The position numbers and the translations under genes are program-made. This document shows, piece by piece, positions 1 through 6,008 of a DNA stretch of 7,029 nt (position 1 is its first letter; each line of letters begins with the position of its first letter). The notes under the pieces were generated by a model, which did not search any database, was not told where the DNA came from, and saw only the letters and a list, made by a program, of their open reading frames with translations. Source of the stretch: Methanomicrobiales archaeon (GTDB taxonomy: Archaea > Halobacteriota > Methanomicrobia > Methanomicrobiales > Methanoculleaceae); contig JAGVUK010000295.1 in NCBI GenBank assembly GCA_019136335.1, forward strand, positions 1 through 7,029. The letters run 5' to 3'.

Positions 1-147
1 GGGAAAGATCGACTGCGGGTAGAACTCCTCCGGCATCCAGGGTTCAAACGGCGGGTGCTCCCACCGGTCCGTGCCCGCGACCCCGACGAGCGGGATCTCC
101 ATCCTCCGGCACCGCTCGAGGACGGCTGCCTTCAGGTCTTGGTTCAT
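1..147 (-). CDS. QueG-like 4Fe-4S protein, N-terminal fragment
   Basis: This is an open frame of 49 codons from the ATG at 147 to the left edge, so only the N-terminus is visible. The peptide begins MNQDLKAAVLERCRRMEIPL, continues VGVAGTDRWEHPPFEPWMP and ends EEFYPQSIFP. The order of an amphipathic helix, an LVGVA strand and a P-rich segment ending in P-x-SI-x-P resembles the start of epoxyqueuosine-reductase (QueG)-like cobalamin/iron-sulfur proteins, where 'LPGAKSVI' normally follows. In that family the cobalamin-binding and ferredoxin-type cysteine motifs lie further downstream, and here they are outside the window. The start was chosen because the next plausible upstream codon lies beyond the AT-rich leader; no clear Shine-Dalgarno is seen in the preceding AGATCTCAATAGTT. 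The gene is divergent from the 90-aa protein gene at 246. That this is a real gene is fairly sure; the family call is recognition by eye and only moderately sure. Confidence 0.6.
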   Translation of the reverse strand, partial: MNQDLKAAVLERCRRMEIPLVGVAGTDRWEHPPFEPWMPEEFYPQSIFP

Positions 148-174
148 AACTATTGAGATCTCTTGCGCCGGGAT

Positions 175-190
175 GGAAGAAAAGTCTTCC
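175..190. repeat. Perfect 6-bp inverted repeat in divergent intergenic region
   Basis: GGAAGA and TCTTCC are perfect inverted copies separated by AAAG, in the 98-bp gap between two divergent genes. The repeat lies 24 bp upstream of the TATA element at 214 and 28 bp upstream of the minus-strand ATG at 147, a position that suits an operator or half of a bidirectional control region. A second, 8-bp palindrome, GAGATCTC, lies at 155-162. A chance origin cannot be excluded for repeats this short. Confidence 0.3.
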
Positions 191-205
191 CTGATTCCCG
201 GCTGG

Positions 206-220
206 AAACCAGGTTTTTAT
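206..220 (+). promoter_or_regulatory. Archaeal TATA/BRE promoter for the 90-aa protein gene
   Basis: AAACCAGG followed by TTTTTAT (214-220) resembles a BRE plus TATA box. The TATA centre is about 29 bp before the ATG at 246. Archaeal transcription usually starts about 22-27 bp after the TATA centre, so the mRNA would be leaderless or nearly so. This fits the lack of any GGAGG-type site before the ATG. The same CCAGGTTTTTATCC block precedes the paralogous gene at 1197, which strengthens the call. Confidence 0.55.
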
Positions 221-245
221 CCGATGGCGGCATATTTCTAAGTTC

Positions 246-518
246 ATGAGCGAACAACACGGCCACTTTGAGCAGGGCCGCTGGGTCGAGGACCCCGAAC
301 CCATGGTTGATGCCCCGGCTATCGAGGAACGGATCCAGGAGGCCACCCGCTCGGTCCGGAAGGCGATCGATGATGTCGTCGGGCTCGGCCACCACCTCTT
401 CGGGACGCAGGAAGGCCGGGAGCATATCGAGCGGAAAGCACGGGCGGCCGGTGCCGAGCTCTCGCGGGCGATCGACGATGTCGCGGACTCAGCCCGGCGT
501 GCGCTGAAGCGGCACTAA
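246..518 (+). CDS. Small charged helical protein, paralogue of the 1197-1415 product
   Basis: A 90-residue protein of unknown function, with no signal peptide or membrane segment. It has a distinctive N-terminus, MSEQHGHFEQGRWVEDPEP, a short linker, and then Ala-, Arg- and acidic-rich sequence expected to be helical. Two stretches inside it resemble each other: SVRKAIDDVV (about residues 36-45) and ELSRAIDDVADSARRALK (about residues 71-88), suggesting an internal helical repeat. The downstream product at 1197-1415 has the same N-terminal motif and a matching C-terminal 33 residues (16 identical by hand alignment), but lacks the first copy of the helix. The start is fixed by the paralogue, whose product also begins MSE, and by the promoter position, which implies a leaderless mRNA. 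The basic C-terminus would allow nucleic-acid or membrane-surface binding, but nothing here demonstrates it. Convergent with the micro-ORF ending at 534. Confidence 0.8.
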   Translation: MSEQHGHFEQGRWVEDPEPMVDAPAIEERIQEATRSVRKAIDDVVGLGHHLFGTQEGREHIERKARAAGAELSRAIDDVADSARRALKRH

Positions 519-533
519 TCGGGCCGCCCTCCA

Positions 534-608
534 TCAGAAGGCCAGGCTGACGAACCCCATCGCCGCCGCCATGACCGCGATGACCGCGATCACCCAACCG
601 GCTATCAT
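534..608 (-). CDS. Candidate 24-aa single-helix membrane microprotein
   Basis: An ATG at 608-606 overlaps the TGA stop of the upstream membrane-protein gene (607-605) as ATGA, the classic arrangement for translational coupling. The 24-codon frame starts MIAGWVIAVIAV and ends GFVSLAF. It is almost purely hydrophobic (Ala, Val, Ile, Met) with one Trp, which is what a single transmembrane helix looks like. It has no good Shine-Dalgarno of its own, so translation would rely on terminating ribosomes. The other reading is that the same segment is a fourth helix joined to the upstream protein by a frameshift, programmed or sequencing-derived. It is too short for a coding-statistics argument, and a chance hydrophobic frame in GC-rich DNA is possible. 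Confidence 0.4.
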   Translation of the reverse strand: MIAGWVIAVIAVMAAAMGFVSLAF

Positions 609-940
609 GCAGAGGAGGGAGGTGCTCCATCGATCTGCCCTGTCTTTGCATCGACTTTTCTGAGGAGCCGCTGGATCAGCCGGGACCGTTCGGCGAAGAG
701 GTCGCAGACCTCGAGGATGCCGATCATGACGGCGACTGCAACCGACGTCAGGAAGACGAGGACGACCGCCGGGTGCTGCCCGAGCGAGAGGCCGACGACG
801 GCCGCGGCCGCCTGGAGGAGGAAGGTCGATGCGATGAGGGTGAAGACCTCCGCCGGGGGCACCCCGAAGGCGAGGCCGAGGAGGAGCGGGACCACCATGA
901 GAAAGAAGGCCACTGACCCGATGGACCGTGCGATCCGCAT
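605..940 (-). CDS. Small three-helix integral membrane protein, function unknown
   Basis: The 111-aa product has three predicted membrane helices, at about residues 7-26 (VAFFLMVVPLLLG), 31-53 (VFTLIASTFLLQ) and 58-78 (AVVLVFLTSVAVAVMIG). A charged cytoplasmic-looking tail follows (ERSRLIQRLLRKVDAK). No family is recognised. The ATG at 940 was chosen because GGGAG lies 8 nt before it, and because the best minus-strand TATA (1008-1017) would start transcription near 986. The alternative ATG at 1000 adds 20 residues (beginning MIRIAAIEECERR) whose codons are also GC-rich at third positions, so it cannot be ruled out; it lacks an SD and would lie upstream of the inferred transcript start. The stop overlaps the ATG of the 24-aa micro-ORF, suggesting a two-gene unit. 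The unit sits between the two paralogous plus-strand genes. Confidence 0.75.
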   Translation of the reverse strand: MRIARSIGSVAFFLMVVPLLLGLAFGVPPAEVFTLIASTFLLQAAAAVVGLSLGQHPAVVLVFLTSVAVAVMIGILEVCDLFAERSRLIQRLLRKVDAKTGQIDGAPPSSA

Positions 941-1007
941 CCGGCAGGCTCCCGGGGAGATCCTGCGCTCGCATTCCTCGATAGCGGCAATCCGGATCAT
1001 CGGTTCA

Positions 1008-1017
1008 CTTTTATATC
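1008..1017 (-). promoter_or_regulatory. TATA box, probably for the membrane protein gene
   Basis: On the minus strand this reads GATATAAAAG, the most TATA-like sequence between the membrane protein gene and the 1197 gene. The expected start site, about 26 bp downstream, is near 986, giving a leader of about 46 nt to the ATG at 940, which has a GGGAG site. Read on the plus strand it is CTTTTATATC, also an acceptable TATA, but no convincing gene starts at the matching distance there. Confidence 0.4.
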
Positions 1018-1066
1018 GCCGGAGTAGATGAACCTGCGCATAGAACGGATCCCGGCATGTGGCGGC

Positions 1067-1081
1067 ACCGGGTATACCGGT
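1067..1081. repeat. Short inverted repeat ACCGG-GTATA-CCGGT
   Basis: Five-base arms, ACCGG and CCGGT, flank GTATA in the 1018-1160 intergenic stretch; the centre also contains the palindrome GGTATACC. A further 8-bp palindrome, GGTTAACC, lies at 1091-1098. These could be binding sites for a dimeric regulator acting on either divergent gene. No regulator gene is visible nearby, and chance is a real alternative. Confidence 0.2.
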
Positions 1082-1106
1082 ACCATCAGGGGTTAACCGC
1101 CGATCC

Positions 1107-1122
1107 GGGGCTTTTTATCCCC
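1107..1122 (+). promoter_or_regulatory. Second TATA-like element upstream of the 1197 gene
   Basis: GGGG-CTTTTTAT-CCCC contains the same TTTTTATCC string as the promoters at 214 and 1167, about 56 bp upstream of the latter. If used, it would start a transcript near 1141 with a 56-nt leader. No Shine-Dalgarno lies before the ATG at 1197, so a leadered message would be poorly equipped for initiation. It may be an alternative promoter, a decayed copy or coincidence. Confidence 0.25.
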
Positions 1123-1159
1123 TCCTCAACCGGACGCATCCCCCACGGCCGGTGCAAAA

Positions 1160-1173
1160 AGCCAGGTTTTTAT
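1160..1173 (+). promoter_or_regulatory. Archaeal TATA promoter for the 72-aa paralogue gene
   Basis: AGCCAGG followed by TTTTTAT (1167-1173) repeats the arrangement before the 246 gene: the 14-base block CCAGGTTTTTATCC is identical in both. The TATA centre is about 27 bp before the ATG at 1197, predicting a leaderless mRNA. The absence of any SD motif in the 20 bases before the ATG agrees with this. Confidence 0.55.
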
Positions 1174-1196
1174 CCCGGGCGGATCTATCACCGCAT

Positions 1197-1415
1197 ATGA
1201 GTGAGACGAAAGGCCACTTTGAGCGGGGGCGGTGGGTCGAGGACCCCGAACCCGCACCGGTCGCTCCAACCACCGGGAGCGCGGGCCGCCACCCGCCCGG
1301 GACACCTGATGCGCACGAGCAGATCGAACAGGCAGCACGGAAGGCCGGGGAGGACCTCGAACGGGCGATCAACGCCTGGGCGGAGTCCGCACGAAAGGCC
1401 TGGCAGAAGCGGTGA
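1197..1415 (+). CDS. Small charged helical protein, paralogue of the 246-518 product
   Basis: A 72-residue protein of unknown function that begins MSETKGHFERGRWVEDPEP, nearly the same N-terminus as the 246-518 product. A Pro/Gly/Thr-rich linker follows (about residues 20-40). The C-terminal helix region, AARKAGEDLERAINAWAESA, matches the C-terminus of the paralogue. Compared with that protein, the middle helical segment is missing and replaced by the flexible linker. Two Trp residues in the C-terminal helix (AINAWAE, RKAWQKR) are not in the paralogue. The frame is open upstream to a GTG at 1059, but the ATG at 1197 is chosen because it gives the shared MSE N-terminus and fits the TATA box at 1167; the upstream part would span that promoter. 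Convergent with the hydrolase gene 39 bp downstream. Confidence 0.8.
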   Translation: MSETKGHFERGRWVEDPEPAPVAPTTGSAGRHPPGTPDAHEQIEQAARKAGEDLERAINAWAESARKAWQKR

Positions 1416-1428
1416 GCGGTTCCGGGGC

Positions 1429-1440
1429 GCCCATAAGGGC
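1429..1440. terminator. Possible weak hairpin between convergent genes
   Basis: GCCC-ATAA-GGGC forms a 4-bp GC stem with a 4-nt loop in the 39-bp gap between the convergent 1197 and 1455 genes. It has no adjacent T-run on either strand, so termination by this hairpin alone is doubtful. It is noted because it is the only structure in the gap. Confidence 0.2.
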
Positions 1441-1454
1441 AGTTTCAGGAGAGC

Positions 1455-2327
1455 TCACGGTACAGGAGAGACCCCATCAGGCCCGGCATCCGGGCTGCAG
1501 AGGTACTCCATGATCCGCGCGACCACTTCGGGGTTCCTCGGCAGCATGGTGTGGCAGTACTGCTCCGGGTGCCGGGCGAGGTTCGCAGGGTCCGCCGGGA
1601 GGACGTCCATCCACGCCCCGGGCAGGTACGAGTCGGTGTGGGGGACGATGCCGTCGCCGGCGTAGGTCGCCCGCCACTCCCCGTCCGGGGCAATCTCCCA
1701 GGTCTGGCCGCCGAAGGCCGGGAAGAACGCCGGGGTCCCGGTGAGGTTCGCGGCGAGGAGGATCCGGTAGGCGATATCGTCGCGGGTGCCTGCAGCCCGG
1801 AGCGCCGTGACGGTCCTGCTGCCCGGGCGGAACTCCTGGACGATGGTATCGTCGCCGGGGTTGTAGCCCTGCGGCACGAAGACGCCTGCAAGACTCCGGA
1901 TCACTTCCGGGCCCCGTTCGGGGTCGTTGAAGAGTTCGGCCATGGCCGAGCCGTTGTTCGGGGGGCCGATCCCGACGAGCAACCGGACCTCCTCCTCCCG
2001 CGCGCCGCCGTCGAGGACCTCGAGGAGGTAGCGGGCGATGCATGTCCCCATCGAGTGGCAGATGATGTCGACCGGGCCGCCGTACCCGGCCTCCTCCCGC
2101 TTCTCATGGATGTAGTCCCGGAGGGCAAGGGCGATCGCCTCCGTCCCGGCGCCCTGCATCGCGGTATGGTCAAACCTCCAGAAGGGCACCGCGGAGTCCG
2201 AGAGCACGGGGGTGAGGCGGTTCCAGATGCCGGGATGGCTCCGCCAACCGTGGACAAGGACGACGGGGTATCTCTGGTTCGTCAGGATGGCAGCACGCCC
2301 CCTCTGCGGAAGCAACGGTTCATTCAT
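1455..2327 (-). CDS. Alpha/beta hydrolase, lipase/esterase-like
   Basis: The 290-aa product has the full alpha/beta-hydrolase signature. The oxyanion-hole strand is PVVLVHGW (residues 21-28). The nucleophile elbow CHSMG (90-94) carries Ser92. A GIGPPNNGS segment (119-127) follows, as in lipases of the triacylglycerol-lipase/PGAP1-like group. Likely triad partners are Asp225 in GDGIVP and His259 in YCHTMLP near the C-terminus. The family hydrolyses ester or amide bonds; the substrate here is unknown. No signal peptide or membrane helix is seen, so it is probably cytoplasmic. The ATG at 2327 is used because the N-terminal strand follows at normal distance; neighbouring ATGs are out of frame, and no clear SD precedes it. 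It lies 40 bp downstream of the nuclease-helicase gene on the same strand and may be co-transcribed, but its GC (about 70% in a sampled line) is much higher than that gene's. Confidence 0.85.
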   Translation of the reverse strand: MNEPLLPQRGRAAILTNQRYPVVLVHGWRSHPGIWNRLTPVLSDSAVPFWRFDHTAMQGAGTEAIALALRDYIHEKREEAGYGGPVDIICHSMGTCIARYLLEVLDGGAREEEVRLLVGIGPPNNGSAMAELFNDPERGPEVIRSLAGVFVPQGYNPGDDTIVQEFRPGSRTVTALRAAGTRDDIAYRILLAANLTGTPAFFPAFGGQTWEIAPDGEWRATYAGDGIVPHTDSYLPGAWMDVLPADPANLARHPEQYCHTMLPRNPEVVARIMEYLCSPDAGPDGVSPVP

Positions 2328-2367
2328 GCATGATCTGGTGTTGGATACGATGTAGGTTTCGGCGGCA

Positions 2368-5300
2368 TCACCCTGCCACCATCTTGTTTGCCTTCAGGAA
2401 GAAGCCCGCCGGCATTGGGTGATCGAGCTCCCATATGATACTCATCGGCCGGCTCCCCTCGTGGGAGCGGTACCGGGCGGGCCCGAGGAAGATGAAAGGT
2501 TGCGTGACGCTGTTGATCTTGTTGAACTCGCGGACGAAGAGGAGGATCCGGTTCCCCCGGCTTTCATGCTCGATGTAGCGTCGGCCGGTCGGTGACGACG
2601 CCGATGTGGTGCTCTGGGATTGCCAGTGAAAGAGGCTCTCGTTGACGGCGTAGTCTTTGTACAGCGTAGTGGGCGAATAGTGCTCCTCGGTCTTATTCAG
2701 GGTAACCAGGAGTACATCAGCCTTCTTATCCTCGAGGTGCAGAACCCCTTCCTGGCTGCCCGCTGCCGGTTTCTTGGTCAGGGTATAGTGGCCGAGGGCT
2801 GCAAACGCCTGCGCCCGAGTGTAAGTAGCGTGGAGTTCAAGGGCGTTTGCGAAACCCAGGTCAATGGGTTTTTTCGGGTATTCGATATGTTCTCTGTTGT
2901 ACTCAAGGAGGTCGCAGATCTCGCACCGGATCTCATCGTGCTCAAAGACCTCTGAGAAAATTTCCCGAACATCTGCATCCTCCCGGGGAAAGGGCTCATC
3001 CCTCAGTGTGTAGTAGAAGAGCGCAAGTATGCATTCTTCGCGGGGAGAAAGGGTTTTTCGGGAGCAATGGTTGGGATCGGAGAGCAACCTCTGGATGAAC
3101 TCGATTATTCCCGGCGAGTCCAGGGTTGCCAGTCTGAGTGCCGCGATTTTAGGGAAGAGACGGTCGTCTGCATAGATCTCGGGGTATGCACCTGCGAGAG
3201 CGGCAAGTTGACAGAACGTCCCTCTCCGATAGATATCAAGGGGCCGAAGTCTGTATCGGTGAAGGAACTCCCTAAAACTCAGGGGTTCCCCGGTCTCGGC
3301 CTGGAACGAGCGCATCTTCTGGATGAGGGTGGATCGGTTCATGAGGTTTGCCTTGATGTTCGCAAGGACCTTCTCCTGCGCCACTTTCTCAAAGTGGATA
3401 TGACAACCCTTTGGGAGCGAGTAGGAATCATTCATGACCTGCTCGACCAGGCTCCTCCTGCCCGGTGAGAGGAGCGCTGCAATCCTCTCGCCGAACTGGA
3501 AGTTTTTGTTGTGACTCCCGACGAAATCGAGGACAGTCAGGCACTCTTTCCCTTCTGAGAGGCGGAGCCCCCGCCCAAGCTGCTGGAGAAAGACCGTGAG
3601 ACTCTCGGTGGGGCGCAGGAAGAGGATGGTGTTCGCCTCCGGAATATCAACGCCTTCGTTGTAGAGGTCGACGACGAAGATGAAGTGGATCTCCCGTGTA
3701 ACCAGCCGCCTCTGGATAGTGGAACGCTCTTCCCGGGAACTTTCGGCATGAAGGCAGGCCGCCGGAATGCCTGCTTCCTGAAACGATGCGGCCATATACT
3801 CTGCATGCTCCACGGATACACAAAACCCAAGCCCAATGATATCACGGATATCAGTAGTGTAGTCCCGCACGGCACGGACGATCCGGTCAACCCGCTCTCT
3901 GTTTCCGGTATAAACCCTGGAGAGCTCAATAGGGTCGTAGGCTCCCCGCCTCCACGCCACAGAATCAAGGTCCACGACATCAGTGACACCAAAGTAGTGG
4001 AACGGTGCGAGCAGTTTCCTATTAATCGCCTCAGGAAGCCGTATCTCGGCGGTGACCTTGTCGTTAAAATACTCGAGAATATTAAGTCCGTCCATCCGTT
4101 CCGGTGTCGCGGTGAGGCCAAGCAGGATCTTTGGGTTGTAGTGCGCAAGAAGCCTCTGGTATGAGGGCGCAGCGGCGTGGTGGAACTCGTCGACGATGAT
4201 CATATGGTAGTAGTCTGCGGGCGTGATATCTGGGAGATTCTTGCTGTTCAGGCTCTGAATTGAGGTGAAGAGATGCTCAACCTGCGCAGGCTCGCTCCCT
4301 CCGACCATGAGGTCCCCGAAGTTTGGGTCCCTGAGGATCCCCCGGAAGACCTGGATGCTCTGTTTCAGGATCTCCTCACGGTGAGCGACGAAGAGCAGCC
4401 GGGGGTACTCCCCTGGTCTCTTGATGAGGCTTTTGTAGTCAAACGCTGATATGACCGTCTTCCCGGTCCCGGTGGCGGCGACAATGAGGTTTTTGTAGTT
4501 GTTGTGCACCTCCCGCTCTACTTTTAGTTGATCGAGGATCTCCTTCTGGTAATAGTAAGGCCTGATATCGAAGACCGGGCGAATGTCTATCTCGCTCCTC
4601 CTCTCCTTAGAGAGAGCACGCTGTAATCTTTCCCGGCTCTCGGGTTGGTACGCGACAAACTCAGGGTCGTTCCAGTAGGTCTCAAACGTCTCGTTGATCT
4701 TTCTGATGATGTCGTATGAATCCTGCTCGGTGATCTTGACGTTCCACTCAAGGCCGCTCGTTATCGCGGGGTTCGAGAGGTTTGATGATCCGATATAGGA
4801 GGTGGAGAAGCCGGTGCTCCTGTGGAATGTATAGGTCTTCGCGTGGAGCCGGGTCCTATCGGTGTCGTAGGATATCTTGACAGTGGTGTTCGGGAGGTCT
4901 GCAAGGGCCTCGACAGCCTTTATGTCGGTCGCACCGGTGTAGGAGGTCGTGATCACCCGGAGCTGGCCTCGCTTGATAAACTCTTTCAGGTCATTGAATA
5001 TCAGCCGAAGCCCGCTCCACTTGATGAATGAGATGAGGAGGTCGACACGGTCGGCGGTTCTGATCTCCCTCCTGAGTTCATCCATGAGCCCGGGCTCTTT
5101 TGGGGATCCGGTGAAGAGGCTGCTCTGTGCGATAGAGGTCTCAGGGCGGGCGGATATAGTACTCTTTACTGGGGAAAGGTTGCCACGCTCCACAAGTTCG
5201 AGCAGAACCTCTGCGCCGGGCGTGATCGTACACAACTCAAGGGTCGGATCCTTGAGATCATTGGCAAGGTGCTCGATGAGGCGGTTGCAGGTCTGGACCT

Positions 5301-5511
5301 GCTCTTCCAGCGGGACGCGCTGCTCATCGGCAGACTGGAGGGCCACTCTGAGGATCCGAGAGAAATATCGTGAGAGGACTATCTGAGGGTCAAAATGCTT
5401 GAGTGGATCTTTCAGGACCCGCCCTTCTTTCTCGGGGCCGGTGAGCTTGGATGCGAGGTATTCGCTGATAATCTGTTCGTAGATCCCGGGGAGCAGTTCC
5501 ATACTCTCCAT
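2368..5511 (-). CDS. PLD nuclease-SF2 helicase fusion with DUF3427-like tail
   Basis: A 1047-aa multidomain DNA-processing enzyme. Residues 1-120 are a helical lead-in. Residues 140-290 form a PLD-type nuclease domain with HAK (H223, K225) and GSSN (241-244); the Asp of the classic HxKx4D motif is replaced by His230. Residues 315-490 are helicase domain 1: Walker A ATGTGKT (346-352), DEFHH (441-445, DExH class) and LTATP (466-470). Residues 530-680 are helicase domain 2: NEGVDIP (618-624) and QQLGRGLR (643-650). The tail (about 690-1040), with FHWQSQS (961-967) and MSIIWELDHPMP (1023-1034), matches my memory of DUF3427 proteins. It probably cuts or remodels DNA using ATP and may act in defence. 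One HKD-type motif implies dimerisation for cleavage. The ATG at 5511 is used; an ATG at 5502 is possible. All motifs are intact and no frameshift is seen. Sampled GC is 50-60%, below the neighbours, suggesting transfer. Confidence 0.9.
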   Translation of the reverse strand: MESMELLPGIYEQIISEYLASKLTGPEKEGRVLKDPLKHFDPQIVLSRYFSRILRVALQSADEQRVPLEEQVQTCNRLIEHLANDLKDPTLELCTITPGAEVLLELVERGNLSPVKSTISARPETSIAQSSLFTGSPKEPGLMDELRREIRTADRVDLLISFIKWSGLRLIFNDLKEFIKRGQLRVITTSYTGATDIKAVEALADLPNTTVKISYDTDRTRLHAKTYTFHRSTGFSTSYIGSSNLSNPAITSGLEWNVKITEQDSYDIIRKINETFETYWNDPEFVAYQPESRERLQRALSKERRSEIDIRPVFDIRPYYYQKEILDQLKVEREVHNNYKNLIVAATGTGKTVISAFDYKSLIKRPGEYPRLLFVAHREEILKQSIQVFRGILRDPNFGDLMVGGSEPAQVEHLFTSIQSLNSKNLPDITPADYYHMIIVDEFHHAAAPSYQRLLAHYNPKILLGLTATPERMDGLNILEYFNDKVTAEIRLPEAINRKLLAPFHYFGVTDVVDLDSVAWRRGAYDPIELSRVYTGNRERVDRIVRAVRDYTTDIRDIIGLGFCVSVEHAEYMAASFQEAGIPAACLHAESSREERSTIQRRLVTREIHFIFVVDLYNEGVDIPEANTILFLRPTESLTVFLQQLGRGLRLSEGKECLTVLDFVGSHNKNFQFGERIAALLSPGRRSLVEQVMNDSYSLPKGCHIHFEKVAQEKVLANIKANLMNRSTLIQKMRSFQAETGEPLSFREFLHRYRLRPLDIYRRGTFCQLAALAGAYPEIYADDRLFPKIAALRLATLDSPGIIEFIQRLLSDPNHCSRKTLSPREECILALFYYTLRDEPFPREDADVREIFSEVFEHDEIRCEICDLLEYNREHIEYPKKPIDLGFANALELHATYTRAQAFAALGHYTLTKKPAAGSQEGVLHLEDKKADVLLVTLNKTEEHYSPTTLYKDYAVNESLFHWQSQSTTSASSPTGRRYIEHESRGNRILLFVREFNKINSVTQPFIFLGPARYRSHEGSRPMSIIWELDHPMPAGFFLKANKMVAG

Positions 5512-5534
5512 TTGGGCGAGGTGTTAAAAATGGC

Positions 5535-5547
5535 TATGATATGCCTC
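5535..5547 (-). promoter_or_regulatory. Possible TATA element for the nuclease-helicase gene
   Basis: On the minus strand this reads GGCATATCATAGC, about 30 bp before the ATG at 5511, the right distance for a leaderless or short-leader transcript. No SD motif precedes that ATG; a TTTTTAAC string at 5523-5530 is too close to serve as its TATA box. The 133-bp gap between this gene and the lipoprotein gene suggests a separate transcript. A 10-bp palindrome, TCTCCGGAGA, also lies in the gap, around 5607-5616. Confidence 0.3.
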
Positions 5548-5644
5548 AGTCTCATCGTAGCGAGGAGGGACGGTTTGATCTCCTGCTCCCCGAGGCTGGG
5601 GGTTCTCTCCGGAGAAGAGATCCCCTCCTGCCATATACGTTGGG

Positions 5645-5986
5645 TCAGCTCACTTCAATGCTGTACCTATACGTCCGGGCAACATCCCCATCAAGCGTGA
5701 GGCTGACCTTCTTTGTCTCCCCTGAGGGGATGAAGACCACCGTCGAGACCTGATCCCGGACAAACCCCTTCTCCTCATCGATCAGTTTCGCCGTCACGGT
5801 GATGTCACCGTCACGCCCGTCGTTCTGTATCACCGCGTTCACATTATACACAAGCCCTTTGGAGAGGCTGATATCTTTGGTTGCAGAGTCCTCCACAATC
5901 TTAGCGTTCGGGCCACCAAGCCCCATACACCCGGTTGTCAGGACAAGAACCGCAGCCAGGCCGAGAATGAGGATGTGTCTGTTCAT
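5645..5986 (-). CDS. Small lipoprotein with a beta-sandwich-like domain
   Basis: The 113-aa product starts MNRHILILGLAAVLVLTTGC: a short basic end, a hydrophobic stretch and a cysteine at residue 20, which is a lipoprotein-type signal peptide. The lipobox is slightly off consensus (LTTGC, with Leu one place further from the Cys than usual). The mature part, about 90 residues, alternates hydrophobic residues in strands (VYNVNAVIQNDG, ITVTAKLID, VSTVVFIPSGETKKVSLTL, YRYSIEV). This looks like an Ig-like or CARDB/FxLYD-type fold found in many archaeal surface proteins. It probably sits on the outer face of the cytoplasmic membrane; the partner is unknown. The ATG at 5986 is preferred over one at 6031, because the longer form would put 15 polar residues ahead of the signal and overlap the TATA region. 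The gene lies between the dGTPase and helicase genes, same strand. GC is low in a sampled line (47%). Confidence 0.75.
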   Translation of the reverse strand: MNRHILILGLAAVLVLTTGCMGLGGPNAKIVEDSATKDISLSKGLVYNVNAVIQNDGRDGDITVTAKLIDEEKGFVRDQVSTVVFIPSGETKKVSLTLDGDVARTYRYSIEVS

Positions 5987-6008
5987 CAGTATGCATTGCC
6001 CTATAGCG

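Noticed and set aside
534..974. 146-codon minus-strand frame overlapping the membrane protein gene
   Set aside because: Its body is Arg/Pro/Gly-rich shadow sequence in another frame of the membrane protein gene. Only its last 24 codons, after an ATG at 608, look like protein; these are listed separately.
1059..1196. N-terminal extension of the 72-aa protein to a GTG
   Set aside because: The extension contains the TATA element that matches the paralogue promoter and has no counterpart in the paralogue, whose product also starts MSE.
1201..1665. Plus-strand frame overlapping the 72-aa protein gene and running into the hydrolase gene
   Set aside because: It reads in a different frame from the paralogue-supported gene, is Arg/Ser/Gly-rich, and crosses the convergent junction.
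1551..2333. Long open frame on the plus strand opposite the alpha/beta hydrolase gene
   Set aside because: It is antisense to a gene with a full catalytic signature. Its translation is a low-complexity mix rich in Arg, Gly, Val and Pro with no motif, which is typical of the reverse frame of GC-rich coding DNA.
3685..4164. Plus-strand frame opposite the helicase gene
   Set aside because: It is antisense to intact helicase motifs, with no SD or promoter of its own and no recognisable protein features.
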